Assembly (NCBI GenBank): GCA_020053945.1 | Contig: JAGVME010000028.1 | Location: 1-44,553 of the forward strand | Reading direction: 5' to 3' | DNA: 44,553 nt | From: Gammaproteobacteria bacterium | GTDB taxonomy: Bacteria > Pseudomonadota > Gammaproteobacteria > Ga0077554 > Ga007554 | Shown: positions 30,474 through 40,600 of the stretch, in pieces | Position numbering within the stretch: position 1 is the stretch's first letter | Layout of the letters: each line of letters opens with the position of its first letter | Translations under genes and position numbers: made by a program | Notes under the pieces: generated by a model | Databases searched by the model: none | Seen by the model: only the letters and a program-made list of their open reading frames with translations | Told to the model about the DNA's origin: nothing

Positions 30474-32161
30474 TGGATAATTATAGAATTCTTATTTTTG
30501 CGGCATTGTCCGTAGTGATCATTTTCCTCTGGCAAGCCTGGCAACAGGAGCAGGTGGCGCCGCCCACGGCGGCGACGGCTCCCGCTTCCGCACAGGCGCA
30601 AAGCGGGATAGCGCAAACACCCGCGGAGCCTGCTGCTACCAGTGGTTCGCCCGCAACCCCTGCGGCGGCAGGCGGCGCATCTACTGCCGTGCCCAGCGTC
30701 GCGCCGGTGGCTGGGAAACCAGGGTTGGCTGTAGGCCAGCGGGTTCATATAAAAACTGACGTGCTGGATGTCATTATTGACACCCATGGCGGTGATATGC
30801 GCCAAGCCGATCTTAGCGCGTATCCCGTCAAGGTAACCGAGCCGGAAAAACCGGTGCGCTTGCTGGATGAGGCGCCCTCCACATTGTTTATCGCGCAGTC
30901 GGGTCTGCTCGCCAATCGCCCCGCCCCCGATCACCATGCGCAATTTTCGGTGGAAAAAACCGAATATACCCTGAATACCGCCGATGAAATCAAGGTGCCG
31001 CTGTTGTGGACCAGTCCTGAGGGTGTGACGGTCACCAAGACCTACACTTTCCGTCGGGGGAGCTATGTGGTCGAGGTGGACCATACGGTAAACAACGCTT
31101 CCGCCACCGAATGGAAGGGCCGTCAATACCGCCAGTTGCAACGCCGTGATTCGTCCGATGGCGGCCTGTCACTGATTTACACCTACACGGGCGGCGTGAT
31201 TTACAGCGAAGCCAAAAAATACGAAAAAATCACATTTGATGACATGAAAGAAGAAAATCTCAGCCGCGATTTTGATGGCGGCTGGGCGGCCATGATTCAG
31301 CATTATTTTGTCAGCGCCTGGATACCCAAGGCCGACGAAAATAATCATTATTACAGCAAGGCGCTGGATGACAAGCATTACGTGCTGGGGATGGCCTCGC
31401 CGGAAGTCGCTATCGCTCCCGGCCAGAGCAATACGTTCACCAGCCGCCTGTATGTGGGCCCCAAGCTGCAGGATATGCTGGAAAAAATCGCGCCGGGTTT
31501 AGAGTTGACCGTTGATTATGGCCCGTTGACGATTATCGCAAAGCCGCTGTTCTGGTTGCTGGAATGGTTTCACAAAGCAGTGAATAATTGGGGTTGGGCG
31601 ATTGTGCTGCTGACGCTGACGATCAAGCTGGTGTTTTTCAAGCTGTCTGAAACCAGCTACCGTTCCATGGCGAACATGCGTCGCTTGCAACCGAAAATGG
31701 TAGCGCTGAAAGAACGCTATGGCGATGACCGCCAGAAATTCAGCCAGGCAATGATGGAGTTGTACAAGAAGGAAAAAGTTAATCCGGTGGGTGGCTGCTT
31801 ACCCGTACTGGTGCAGATTCCGGTGTTCATTGCTTTATACTGGGTGTTGCTGGAAAGCGTGGAGTTGCGCCAAGCGCCGTTCATCCTGTGGTTGCAAGAT
31901 CTTTCAACCCGCGACCCCTATTACGTGCTGCCGCTGATTATGGGTATCACCATGGTGATACAGCAACGCTTGAATCCGCCGCCGCCCGATCCGGTAATGG
32001 CGAAAGTAGTGAAGTATATGCCGTATATCTTCACGCCGTTTTTCGCCTTCTTCCCGTCGGGTTTGGTGTTGTATTGGGTAGTGAATAATACCCTGTCAAT
32101 TGCGCAACAGTGGTTTATTACCCACCGCATTGACAAGCTGGCAGCCAAGCAAACGAGTTAA
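30473..32161 (+). CDS. yidC: Membrane protein insertase YidC
   Basis: MDNYRILIFAALSVVIIFLWQAWQQ...NWGWAIVLLTLTIKLVFFKLSETSYRSMANMRRLQPKM...VGGCLPVLVQIPVFIALYWVL. Confidence 0.97.
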   Translation: MDNYRILIFAALSVVIIFLWQAWQQEQVAPPTAATAPASAQAQSGIAQTPAEPAATSGSPATPAAAGGASTAVPSVAPVAGKPGLAVGQRVHIKTDVLDVIIDTHGGDMRQADLSAYPVKVTEPEKPVRLLDEAPSTLFIAQSGLLANRPAPDHHAQFSVEKTEYTLNTADEIKVPLLWTSPEGVTVTKTYTFRRGSYVVEVDHTVNNASATEWKGRQYRQLQRRDSSDGGLSLIYTYTGGVIYSEAKKYEKITFDDMKEENLSRDFDGGWAAMIQHYFVSAWIPKADENNHYYSKALDDKHYVLGMASPEVAIAPGQSNTFTSRLYVGPKLQDMLEKIAPGLELTVDYGPLTIIAKPLFWLLEWFHKAVNNWGWAIVLLTLTIKLVFFKLSETSYRSMANMRRLQPKMVALKERYGDDRQKFSQAMMELYKKEKVNPVGGCLPVLVQIPVFIALYWVLLESVELRQAPFILWLQDLSTRDPYYVLPLIMGITMVIQQRLNPPPPDPVMAKVVKYMPYIFTPFFAFFPSGLVLYWVVNNTLSIAQQWFITHRIDKLAAKQTS

Positions 32162-32166
32162 AATAG

Positions 32167-32193
32167 CGGGCCGCAAGGCCCGTTTCTCTTTTT
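32167..32193 (+). terminator. Rho-independent terminator after yidC
   Basis: CGGGCC-GCAA-GGCCCG then TTTCTCTTTTT. Confidence 0.8.
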
Positions 32194-32213
32194 GTACCCT
32201 GGATTCAACATAG

Positions 32214-32329
32214 AAGTGCGATTCTCCCGTAAGCTGACCCGGCCGAATGAACGGTGCTGAAGGGTGGCACCGGGTCGGGGCTGTGCCGTAACGCGGGCCG
32301 CTCCCGCACTTGCTGGTCCAAGAGAATCG
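32214..32329. ncRNA. Candidate structured RNA/leader between yidC and gltX
   Basis: Closing stem CGATTCTC (32219-32226)/GAGAATCG (32322-32329); inner CGGTGC...GCACCG and GACCC...GGGTC; competing AAGTGCG (32214-32220)/CGCACTT (32305-32311). Confidence 0.4.
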
Positions 32330-32440
32330 GTCAGTTATGCTGACTGCCCCAAGGCCGATTTTCTGCCTATCCATTTTTCGTTACAATGGTGCTTATCCTG
32401 CGGCATCATGCCCATCTTATTTTCAGCCAAGGAATTGTTC

Positions 32441-33850
32441 ATGACCGTTCGTACCCGCTTTGCTCCCAGCCCCACCGGTTATCTCCATATTGGGGGCGCC
32501 CGTACGGCTTTGTTTTCCTGGTTGTATGCGCGCAGGCATGGCGGTACGTTTATTCTGCGCATTGAAGATACCGATCTCGAGCGTTCTACCCTGGAGTCGG
32601 TAAATGCGATCCTAGAGGGCATGACGTGGCTGGGGCTGGAATATGATGAAGGCCCTTTTTCGCAGAGTGACCGCTTGGGACGTTACCGCGAGGTGGCCCA
32701 GCAATTATTGAGTGCGGGTAAAGCCTATCGTTGCTATTGTTCCAAAGAGCGTCTGGAGACGTTACGCAACGCGCAGATGGCGAATAAGGAAAAGCCGCGT
32801 TATGACGGCCATTGCCGGAATTTACCCCAAAGTAATCATGGCGCTGCTGATGCGCCGCATGTGATTCGTTTCAAAAACCCCATCGAAGGCGCGGTGGTGG
32901 TCGAGGATCAGGTACGTGGCCGGGTGGTGTTTGCCAACAGCGAGCTGGACGATCTGGTTATTGTGCGTACCGATGGTATGCCCACTTATAATTTTGCCGT
33001 GGTGGTGGACGATAGTGATATGCGGGTGACGCATGTGGTGCGTGGTGATGACCATTTGAATAATACGCCGCGCCAGATCAATATTTTGCAGGCATTGGGC
33101 GCGACGCCGCCGGTGTATGCGCATGTGCCGATGATCTTGGGTGAAGATGGCGCGCGCCTGTCGAAGCGTCATGGCGCCGTGAGCGTGATGCAATATCGGG
33201 AAGAGGGATATTTACCGGAGGCGCTGCTGAATTACCTGGTGCGGTTGGGCTGGTCGCACGGTGACAAGGAAATATTTTCGCTGGATGAAATGATTGCGTT
33301 GTTTGATAGCAGTGACGTGAATAATTCGGCATCGACTTTTAATCCCGGTAAATTGATATGGCTGAACCAGCATTACATCAAAACCAGTGATGCGGCGCAT
33401 GTCGCGCATCATTTGAGCTGGCATATGGGGCGTCTGGGGGTAGATCCATCGACGGGCCCCGCATTGGTGGAGGTGGTGCAGGCGCAGCGCGAACGTGCCA
33501 AGACGCTGGTGGAGATGGCGCAGAACAGCGTGATTTTTTATCGTGAATTTGAGGCGTATGATGAAAAAGCGGCGGCGAAACATTTGAAGCAGGACATTGC
33601 GCCGGCCTTGACGGATTTGCGCGGGCGTTTTGCGGCGTTACCGGAGTGGAGCAGTGAAGCGATTCACCAGGCGGTGATGGATGTTGCGCAGGCGCGTGAC
33701 ATGAAGATGGGTAAGCTGGCGCAGCCATTGCGTGTGGCATTGTGTGGCACGGACGTGTCTCCGCCGATTGATGTGACGGTGCGTTTGATTGGCCGCGAGC
33801 GTACTTTGCGGCGCATGGATCGGGCGCTGAAATATATTTTTGGGGGTTGA
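32441..33850 (+). CDS. gltX: Glutamyl-tRNA synthetase
   Basis: [31 protein letters not shown]...[13 protein letters not shown]; start at internal ATG 32441. Confidence 0.96.
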   Translation: MTVRTRFAPSPTGYLHIGGARTALFSWLYARRHGGTFILRIEDTDLERSTLESVNAILEGMTWLGLEYDEGPFSQSDRLGRYREVAQQLLSAGKAYRCYCSKERLETLRNAQMANKEKPRYDGHCRNLPQSNHGAADAPHVIRFKNPIEGAVVVEDQVRGRVVFANSELDDLVIVRTDGMPTYNFAVVVDDSDMRVTHVVRGDDHLNNTPRQINILQALGATPPVYAHVPMILGEDGARLSKRHGAVSVMQYREEGYLPEALLNYLVRLGWSHGDKEIFSLDEMIALFDSSDVNNSASTFNPGKLIWLNQHYIKTSDAAHVAHHLSWHMGRLGVDPSTGPALVEVVQAQRERAKTLVEMAQNSVIFYREFEAYDEKAAAKHLKQDIAPALTDLRGRFAALPEWSSEAIHQAVMDVAQARDMKMGKLAQPLRVALCGTDVSPPIDVTVRLIGRERTLRRMDRALKYIFGG

Positions 33851-33851
33851 T

Positions 33852-33879
33852 TCCTGCTGACATCATGCTGTCAGCAGGA
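33852..33879 (+). terminator. Terminator-like hairpin after gltX
   Basis: TCCTGCTGACA-TCATGC-TGTCAGCAGGA, perfect 11-bp stem, followed by TTGTTGT. Confidence 0.6.
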
Positions 33880-33936
33880 TTGTTGTAGAGTGGTTGTGCC
33901 GTTTAATCATTTTTCACATTAACTGAGGATAAGCAT

Positions 33937-34335
33937 ATGGACAAAGTGCAGCATTTTGAGATTCCGGTTGACGATATTGCCCGTGCAAAAAAATTCTATG
34001 CGGGCGTGTTTGGGTGGGGAACCATGGATTTTCCGATGCCGGGGATGCAGTATGTCGGCCTTCATACCGGCCCGGTAGACGAAAAAAACATGCCGAAGGA
34101 CTCCGGTTTTATTAACGGCGGCATGTTTCAGCGTAGCCCTAAATTCCCCCTGACGGGACCGACTATTGCCATGACGGTGGATGATATTGATGCGTCGCTC
34201 AAGAAGGTCAAGGCCGCAGGTGGCGAGGTGATGATGGAGAAAATGCAGATCGCCGATATGGGACTTTATGCCTATATTAAGGATACTGAGGGGAATGTGA
34301 TCGGCATATGGCAGAACCTGAAGCCGTCGCACTAA
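33937..34335 (+). CDS. VOC family (glyoxalase/bleomycin-resistance fold) protein
   Basis: VQHFEIPVDDIARAKKFYAGVFGW...AYIKDTEGNVIGIWQ. Confidence 0.9.
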   Translation: MDKVQHFEIPVDDIARAKKFYAGVFGWGTMDFPMPGMQYVGLHTGPVDEKNMPKDSGFINGGMFQRSPKFPLTGPTIAMTVDDIDASLKKVKAAGGEVMMEKMQIADMGLYAYIKDTEGNVIGIWQNLKPSH

Positions 34336-34356
34336 AGTGTAGATTCAAGGTTGATG

Positions 34357-34385
34357 CCCTCTCCCATGCCACGCGTGGGAGAGGG
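34357..34385. repeat. Palindromic hairpin CCCTCTCCCA...TGGGAGAGGG
   Basis: Perfect 10-bp arms 34357-34366 / 34376-34385 in the gap between two VOC genes. Confidence 0.75.
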
Positions 34386-34414
34386 ATGTGGGTACTGAGG
34401 GGGAGGGATTCTTT

Positions 34415-34780
34415 ATGCTGGATCATATCGGGCTTGAGGTCGGTGATTACGAAAAGAGCAAGGCCTTTTACACGGTTGCCATGGCGCCGCTGGGTTATAA
34501 GTTGATCATGGAGGTGCATGGGTTCGCAGGTTTTGGTGCAGAGGGAAAACCCGACTTCTGGATTAAGGGCGGCAAGATGACGGCGCCACAAGTCCATGTG
34601 GCGTTCGCGGCTCCCAACCGCGCCAAGGTCAGGGGGTTTTACGCGGCGGCGATGGCGGCGGGCGGTAAGGATAACGGCCCGCCCGGGATACGGGCCATAT
34701 ACCATCCTCATTATTACGGCGCTTTTGTGCTTGACCCGGACGGTCACAATATCGAGGCGGTGTGCCACATGCCTGAGTGA
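34415..34780 (+). CDS. VOC family (glyoxalase-like) protein
   Basis: MLDHIGLEVGDYEKSKAFYTVAMAPLGYKL...FVLDPDGHNIEAVCH. Confidence 0.9.
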   Translation: MLDHIGLEVGDYEKSKAFYTVAMAPLGYKLIMEVHGFAGFGAEGKPDFWIKGGKMTAPQVHVAFAAPNRAKVRGFYAAAMAAGGKDNGPPGIRAIYHPHYYGAFVLDPDGHNIEAVCHMPE

Positions 34781-34789
34781 CCAAGACCC

Positions 34790-35482
34790 ATGCGCCGCGC
34801 TGACCGCCTGTTCCAGATTATCCAGATTCTGCGCCGCCGCAAGTTGACGACGGCGCAGCGTTTGGCCGAGGAGCTGGAGGTATCGGGACGCACTATCTAT
34901 CGCGATATTCAAGATTTGATGTGCGCGGGTGTGCCAATTGAGGGCGAGGCGGGTGTGGGGTATGTGTTGCGGCGCGGGTTTGATTTGCCGCCGTTGATGT
35001 TTACCCATGAAGAGCTTGAGGCGTTGGTGTTGGGTTCGCGCATTGTGAGTAGTTGGGCTGACGCCGCTCTGGCGCGGGCAGCGCAAGATGTGTTGATGAA
35101 AGTTGATGCGGTACTGCCGCCACAGTTGAAAAACCGTTTTGCTGATTCACCGCTCCATGTGCCGGATTTTCATGTGCCCGGCGGGATGAAGATTGCATTG
35201 GCGCCATTGCGTAGCGCGATCGCGCTGCGGTCCAAGGTGTTTTTGGAATATGTGCGTGCGGATGAGCAGCCCTCGGAAAGGGTGGTTTTGCCGTTGGGTC
35301 TTTTTTATTGGGGCGCCACATGGACGCTTGCGGCGTGGTGTGAGTTGCGTGATGATTTCCGTAATTTTCGTTTGGACCGCATTCAGCAATTGGCGGTGTT
35401 GAAACAGACATTTACAGATGAGTCGGGGCGGACACTGGCTGATTTTTTTCAGCGTATGGCACATGAAGGGAGGTGCGAATGA
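34790..35482 (+). CDS. YafY-type HTH/WYL-domain transcriptional regulator
   Basis: MRRADRLFQIIQILRRRKLTTAQRLAEELEVSGRTIYRDIQDLMCAGVPIEGEAGVGYVLRRGFDLPPL. Confidence 0.93.
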   Translation: MRRADRLFQIIQILRRRKLTTAQRLAEELEVSGRTIYRDIQDLMCAGVPIEGEAGVGYVLRRGFDLPPLMFTHEELEALVLGSRIVSSWADAALARAAQDVLMKVDAVLPPQLKNRFADSPLHVPDFHVPGGMKIALAPLRSAIALRSKVFLEYVRADEQPSERVVLPLGLFYWGATWTLAAWCELRDDFRNFRLDRIQQLAVLKQTFTDESGRTLADFFQRMAHEGRCE

Positions 35483-36048
35483 TCCCGCGTTGCGGATGGG
35501 CAGATGCAAACCATGCGGAGTATATTACGTACCATGATACGGAATGGGGCGTACCGGTGCATGATGATCGCGTGTTGTTTGAGTTTTTGATCCTGGAAGG
35601 TGCGCAGGCAGGATTGAGTTGGTTGACGATATTGAAGAAGCGCGAAAATTACCGCAAGGCGTTTGATGGTTTTGACGCACAGAAAATTGCCCGTTATAAC
35701 GATAAGAAAATTGCGGCATTGCTTGCCGACGCGGGGATTGTGCGAAACCGCTTGAAGGTGGCGGCGGCAGTGCAAAATGCCAAGGCATTTTTGGCGGTGC
35801 AGCAGGAGTTTGGGAGTTTTGATGTTTATATTTGGGGTTTTGTAGATGGCGCGCCCATTAAAAATTCATGGGCATCGCTCAAGGATATCCCGGCCAAAAC
35901 GGCACAATCAGATGCGATGAGCAAAGATTTGGTGAGGCGTGGATTCAAGTTTGTGGGCTCTACCATTTGCTATGCTTTTATGCAGGCGGTGGGGATGGTG
36001 GATGACCATACGGTGGAATGTTTTTGCTACGATGCCAGTCAGCGCTAG
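35479..36048 (+). CDS. tag: DNA-3-methyladenine glycosylase I
   Basis: RCGWADANHAEYITYHDTEWGVPVHDDRVLFEFLILEGAQAGLSW. Confidence 0.95.
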   Translation: MIPRCGWADANHAEYITYHDTEWGVPVHDDRVLFEFLILEGAQAGLSWLTILKKRENYRKAFDGFDAQKIARYNDKKIAALLADAGIVRNRLKVAAAVQNAKAFLAVQQEFGSFDVYIWGFVDGAPIKNSWASLKDIPAKTAQSDAMSKDLVRRGFKFVGSTICYAFMQAVGMVDDHTVECFCYDASQR

Positions 36049-36406
36049 TTATCAGGAGTATGTGCTGGAACAACTGGCGGAGGCGGGCTCCGTTACCGCC
36101 AAGAAAATGTTCGGTGGCGTGGGTTTGTATTTGAACAGCCTGTTTTTCGCGCTCATTGCCGATGACCGTCTATACTTTAAAGTGGATGACACGACCCGGC
36201 CCGACTATGAAGCGGTCGGCATGGGGCCTTTCCAGCCCTATGATGACAGGCCATATACCATGCAATATTACGAAGTGCCAGTAGAAATCCTGGAAGACAG
36301 GACCGAACTGTGTATTTGGACGAAAAAAGCGCTGGCCGTGGCGGCTCGCCAGTCCACCGCAGCCGCCCAGCCGAGAAAAAAGCGCGTAAAATCAAATCCT
36401 CAATAA
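36032..36406 (+). CDS. TfoX N-terminal domain family protein
   Basis: YQEYVLEQLAEAGSVTAKKMFGGVGLYLNSLFFALIADDRLYFKVDD; start ATG 36032 overlaps tag. Confidence 0.88.
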   Translation: MPVSASYQEYVLEQLAEAGSVTAKKMFGGVGLYLNSLFFALIADDRLYFKVDDTTRPDYEAVGMGPFQPYDDRPYTMQYYEVPVEILEDRTELCIWTKKALAVAARQSTAAAQPRKKRVKSNPQ

Positions 36407-36479
36407 TGCCTCCGGGTGTATTATTTTAACCCTTTCCCCTCGATGCGCTGGCCGCGCGGCACAGCAAAAATATCAAGGC

Positions 36480-36664
36480 CACCTCTAAAAATTCGCTGAA
36501 GCCACGATGGCGGCGTTGCAAATGGGCTCAAAATACTCATGTACTCCGTGTACACTGTGCTGTACATGGACGTACGAATGCCGTGGGCGCAGGATGCGCA
36601 GAAGCGGCCGCTTTTTCGCCCATTTGCGCCTTGCCCTCGTGTCTTGATCGAATTTTTAGAGGTG
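36480..36664. repeat. ~185-bp nested palindromic element (MITE-like) upstream of hslV
   Basis: Perfect 16-bp terminal repeats CACCTCTAAAAATTCG/CGAATTTTTAGAGGTG, inner repeats GCAAATGGGC/GCCCATTTGC and CATGTA.../...TACATG. Confidence 0.82.
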
Positions 36665-36716
36665 CCCTCAAGATGGTGTACAATCAATGTTTTCTTGAAT
36701 AAAGGCGAGGGTTTCC

Positions 36717-37268
36717 TTGGAGCAATTTCGTGGTACGACTATTTTGTCGGTACGGCGCGATAATCGCGTAGTGATCGGTGGCGATGGGCAGGTGTCGCTG
36801 GGTAATACGGTGATGAAGGGTAATGCCCGCAAGGTGCGGCGTTTGTATAACGGTTTGGTGATCGCAGGTTTTGCTGGCGGTACGGCCGATGCTTTTACGC
36901 TGTTTGAGCGGTTTGAAGGTAAGCTTGAGAAGTATTCGGGCAACTTGCAGCGCGCGGCGGTGGAACTGGCTAAAGACTGGCGCACTGACCGTATGTTGCG
37001 GCGCCTGGAGGCAATGCTGACGGTGGCAGACAAGCACGTCTCGCTGATTATTTCTGGTAATGGGGATGTGATTGAGCCGGAAAATAGTTTGATGGCGATT
37101 GGTTCTGGCGGTGCGTTTGCCCAAGCGGCCGCGCGGGCATTGCTGGAAAATACGGCGCTGGATGCGCGTACTATTGTCGAAAAGGCGCTGGGTATCGCAG
37201 CCGATATTTGTGTTTATACTAACCATAATTTGACCCTGGAGGAGTTGGAGTCGGTCAGCGCCAGTTGA
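36717..37268 (+). CDS. hslV: ATP-dependent protease subunit HslV (TTG start, short propeptide)
   Basis: [37 protein letters not shown] start at 36717. Confidence 0.95.
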   Translation: MEQFRGTTILSVRRDNRVVIGGDGQVSLGNTVMKGNARKVRRLYNGLVIAGFAGGTADAFTLFERFEGKLEKYSGNLQRAAVELAKDWRTDRMLRRLEAMLTVADKHVSLIISGNGDVIEPENSLMAIGSGGAFAQAAARALLENTALDARTIVEKALGIAADICVYTNHNLTLEELESVSAS

Positions 37269-37290
37269 TGCGATTCTTTGCCGAAATATT

Positions 37291-38622
37291 ATGTCTGCAA
37301 TGACCCCGAGAGAGATTGTCCAGGAGCTGGACAAATATATTGTTGGCCAGGCTGCCGCAAAGCGCGCCGTGGCGATTGCGTTGCGTAACCGCTGGCGCCG
37401 CAGCCAGATCGCAGAGCCGCTGCGCAATGAAATTACGCCGAAAAATATTTTGATGATTGGCCCGACCGGCGTTGGCAAAACCGAGATCGCCCGGCGTTTG
37501 GCCAAGTTGGCCAAAGCCCCGTTTATCAAAGTGGAAGCGACCAAATTCACCGAGGTGGGCTATGTGGGCCGCGACGTGGAGTCTATCATTCGTGACTTGA
37601 TGGATGTCTCGATCAAGCTGACGCGTGAAGAGGAAATGCGTAAGGTGCGCCATCGTGCGGAAGATGCCGCTGAAGAACGTATTCTCGATATCCTGTTGCC
37701 GCCGCCACGCGGTGTTGGCGCGGGGGTTGGGCAGGCGGGTGTTGATACCTCTACGCGCCAAAAATTCCGCAAAAAATTGCGTGAGGGAGAATTGGACGAA
37801 CGCGAGATCGAGATTGAGGTGAGCGTAGCGCCGCTGGGCGTGGAGATTATGGCGCCGCCGGGCATGGAGGACATGAGCAGTCAATTACAAAACCTGTTCC
37901 AGAACATGGGTACTGGGCGTACGCGTTCGCGCAAGGTACCTATCAAAGAGGGTTTTAAATTACTGGTGGACGAAGAGGCCGCCAAGTTGCTTAATGAAGA
38001 AGAAATCAAGATCCGTGCCGTGCACAATGTTGAGCAAAACGGCATTGTGTTTATTGATGAGATAGACAAAATAGCCAAGCGTGGCGAACACAGCGGGCCA
38101 GATGTGTCGCGCGAAGGCGTGCAGCGTGATTTATTGCCGTTGGTGGAAGGTTGTACCGTATCAACAAAGTTTGGCACGGTGCGTACTGACCATATCCTAT
38201 TTATTGCATCAGGCGCATTTCATTTGTCGCGGCCGTCGGACCTGGTGCCTGAGTTGCAGGGGCGTTTGCCGATCCGCGTAGAGCTGGATGCGCTGACGGT
38301 CGGTGATTTTGTGCGCATCCTCACGGAGCCGAGCGCCTCGCTTACCGAACAATATCGTGCACTGTTAGGCGCTGAAGGCGTAACTGTCACGTTCTCAAAA
38401 AATGCGATCGCGCGGATTGCTGAAGTGGCGTGGCAAGTGAACGAGCGTACTGAAAATATCGGTGCGCGCCGTTTACATACGGTGTTGGAGCGGTTGCTGG
38501 AAAACATTTCTTTTGGCGCATCCGACCAGAGTGGCCAGGCGCTGGAAATTGACGAGGCGTATGTGGATGAACATCTTGCCCCGTTGGCGAAAGACGAAGA
38601 TTTGAGCCGGTATATTCTTTAA
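37291..38622 (+). CDS. hslU: ATP-dependent protease ATPase subunit HslU
   Basis: [34 protein letters not shown]...[20 protein letters not shown]. Confidence 0.97.
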   Translation: MSAMTPREIVQELDKYIVGQAAAKRAVAIALRNRWRRSQIAEPLRNEITPKNILMIGPTGVGKTEIARRLAKLAKAPFIKVEATKFTEVGYVGRDVESIIRDLMDVSIKLTREEEMRKVRHRAEDAAEERILDILLPPPRGVGAGVGQAGVDTSTRQKFRKKLREGELDEREIEIEVSVAPLGVEIMAPPGMEDMSSQLQNLFQNMGTGRTRSRKVPIKEGFKLLVDEEAAKLLNEEEIKIRAVHNVEQNGIVFIDEIDKIAKRGEHSGPDVSREGVQRDLLPLVEGCTVSTKFGTVRTDHILFIASGAFHLSRPSDLVPELQGRLPIRVELDALTVGDFVRILTEPSASLTEQYRALLGAEGVTVTFSKNAIARIAEVAWQVNERTENIGARRLHTVLERLLENISFGASDQSGQALEIDEAYVDEHLAPLAKDEDLSRYIL

Positions 38623-38648
38623 GGAAACGCGGATTTATTAGCGTTTCC
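38623..38648. repeat. Hairpin GGAAACGC-N10-GCGTTTCC after hslU
   Basis: Perfect 8-bp arms 38623-38630 / 38641-38648; overlaps in sequence (AAGGAAACGCG) with hairpin at 9942-9979. Confidence 0.6.
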
Positions 38649-38725
38649 GCTGGCACACGGTGTGCGCCGGGAATTTCAGGATGGGATTATTCGGTGTTTC
38701 TCTAAACTTAAAAAGCGACGATGAC

Positions 38726-39115
38726 ATGGCAATGGATGATAAGGTACGGCCGACTGATATTCGCCTGCACCAGCAATCGCGGATACTGGAAATCTTCTTT
38801 GATGATGGCGAACATTTTCGCTTGCCCTGTGAATACCTGCGCGTGTATTCGCCTTCTGCCGAAGTGCGTGGGCATGGCCCAGGCCAGGAAGTGTTACAGA
38901 TAGGTAAAGAGAATGTGAATATTACCGCCATTGAACCGATAGGAAATTATGCCGTGCGCCTGGTGTTTGATGATGGACATAACAGTGGGCTTTATTCGTG
39001 GAGCGTGCTCTACCGGCTGGGCGCGAACTATGCGGATTTATGGCAGGAATATCTGGCACGGCTTGAGAAGGCCGGGTACAGGCGGCAAGAATCTTCCGCA
39101 GTAGGTTCCAACTGA
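38726..39115 (+). CDS. DUF971 (gamma-butyrobetaine hydroxylase-like N-terminal) protein
   Basis: [44 protein letters not shown]...[19 protein letters not shown]; start approximate. Confidence 0.9.
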   Translation: MAMDDKVRPTDIRLHQQSRILEIFFDDGEHFRLPCEYLRVYSPSAEVRGHGPGQEVLQIGKENVNITAIEPIGNYAVRLVFDDGHNSGLYSWSVLYRLGANYADLWQEYLARLEKAGYRRQESSAVGSN

Positions 39116-39143
39116 TGTTTTTAAGATTAGTGGCAGAAATGGT

Positions 39144-39935
39144 TTGATGGGGACAGTTATGGCTAATCCTGAATCGCCTGGTTTTGAAGATGGCGCTGGC
39201 ACGACCCATTTTGGGTATGAGCGCGTACCTGTCACGGAAAAAGCACGCAAGGTCGCTAAAGTGTTTGATTCCGTCGCATCGAAATATGATGTGATGAATG
39301 ACGTCATGTCATTTGGCGTACACCGTTTATGGAAACGTTTTGCCATTGGGCTGAGTGGAGTGCGTGCGGGCCAGCGCGTGCTGGACCTGGCGTCGGGCAC
39401 GGGCGACCTGGCCGTTGAGTTTTCGCGCAACGTGGGCGCTACCGGTGAAGTCGTCGCGTCGGACATCAATGCCAGCATGCTGACTACCGGACGCAGCCGC
39501 TTGGTTGATAAAGGCATTGTCGGCAATGTGCGCTATGTGCAGGCCAACGCGGAACGGTTGCCTTTCCCCGATAATTATTTTGATTGCATTACCATCGCGT
39601 TTGGTTTGCGGAATGTCACGGATAAAGACGCCGCGCTACGTTCGATGGGCCGTGTGTTGCGGCCGGGTGGTAAGTTATTGGTGCTGGAGTTTTCCCGGCC
39701 GGTAGTGCCAGGGCTTAAGCCCGTGTATGACGCCTACTCCTTCAAGCTTTTGCCAGCCATGGGCAAGATGATCGCGGGCGATGCGGATAGTTATCGTTAT
39801 CTGGCGGAGTCGATACGTATGCATCCAGACCAGGGAACATTACAGGCTATGATGGAGCGTGCCGGTTTGGAACGGTGTGAATATTTCAATTTAGCGGGGG
39901 GGATTGTTGCCCTGCATCGTGGCTATAAGCTATGA
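39144..39935 (+). CDS. ubiE: Ubiquinone/menaquinone biosynthesis C-methyltransferase
   Basis: [30 protein letters not shown]...[12 protein letters not shown]; start approximate. Confidence 0.97.
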   Translation: MMGTVMANPESPGFEDGAGTTHFGYERVPVTEKARKVAKVFDSVASKYDVMNDVMSFGVHRLWKRFAIGLSGVRAGQRVLDLASGTGDLAVEFSRNVGATGEVVASDINASMLTTGRSRLVDKGIVGNVRYVQANAERLPFPDNYFDCITIAFGLRNVTDKDAALRSMGRVLRPGGKLLVLEFSRPVVPGLKPVYDAYSFKLLPAMGKMIAGDADSYRYLAESIRMHPDQGTLQAMMERAGLERCEYFNLAGGIVALHRGYKL

Positions 39936-39952
39936 GGTTGTGAGGTTAAATT

Positions 39953-40588
39953 ATGAAACCCCCGGCACTGTTCTTTTCAGCATTAGGCTTGGCGCTAAAC
40001 AGTTATTTGCGCCTTGATGCCGATACCTTGCGGCGTTTGGGCGCATTGGCGGGAAAGGTAATTGCTATCGAGTTGCGTGGCCTTGATTTGACTTTTTATT
40101 TGTTGCCGCATGCGGAAGGCATACGCATTGAGGGTGCTTGTGACCCTGGCGTGCCGGACGCATTGTTGAGCGGCGCGCCGTTTGCGCTGGCGCGCTTAGG
40201 TATTGCCAAGCATGAAAAAGGCGCGTTATTTGGTGGGGACGTGGAAATTCGTGGCGATATTGAATTGGGGCAACGCTTCAAGGCGATCCTTGATGGTATT
40301 GAGATTGACTGGGAAGAACATTTGTCGCGAGTTACCGGGGACGTGATTGCGCATCAGGCAGGTAATGCGGCGCGTGGCATGTTAGCGTGGGGGCGCTCCA
40401 CGCTTGATACCGTAAGCCGCGATGTTGCGGAATACCTGCATGAAGAAAGCCGCGACTTGCCCACACGCGGTGAAGTTGATGAATTTCTTTCCGGTATTGA
40501 TAAGCTGCGTTCGGACACGGATCGGCTGGAGGCGCGCGCGCAACGTCTGAAGGGGTGGCTTGCAGAGCGCGGTGCCGGGGGTGTGTAA
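39953..40588 (+). CDS. ubiJ: Ubiquinone biosynthesis accessory factor UbiJ (SCP2 domain)
   Basis: SCP2-like N-terminus and C-terminal coiled coil, between ubiE and ubiB. Confidence 0.88.
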   Translation: MKPPALFFSALGLALNSYLRLDADTLRRLGALAGKVIAIELRGLDLTFYLLPHAEGIRIEGACDPGVPDALLSGAPFALARLGIAKHEKGALFGGDVEIRGDIELGQRFKAILDGIEIDWEEHLSRVTGDVIAHQAGNAARGMLAWGRSTLDTVSRDVAEYLHEESRDLPTRGEVDEFLSGIDKLRSDTDRLEARAQRLKGWLAERGAGGV

Positions 40589-40600
40589 AGTGAGCGGCAC

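Noticed and set aside
32250-32300. Resemblance of GGTGCTGAAGGGTGGCACCGGG...GCCGTAACGCGGG to a cobalamin riboswitch
   Set aside because: Only loose similarity to B12-box parts; the order and core sequence do not match and gltX is not a typical B12-regulated gene.
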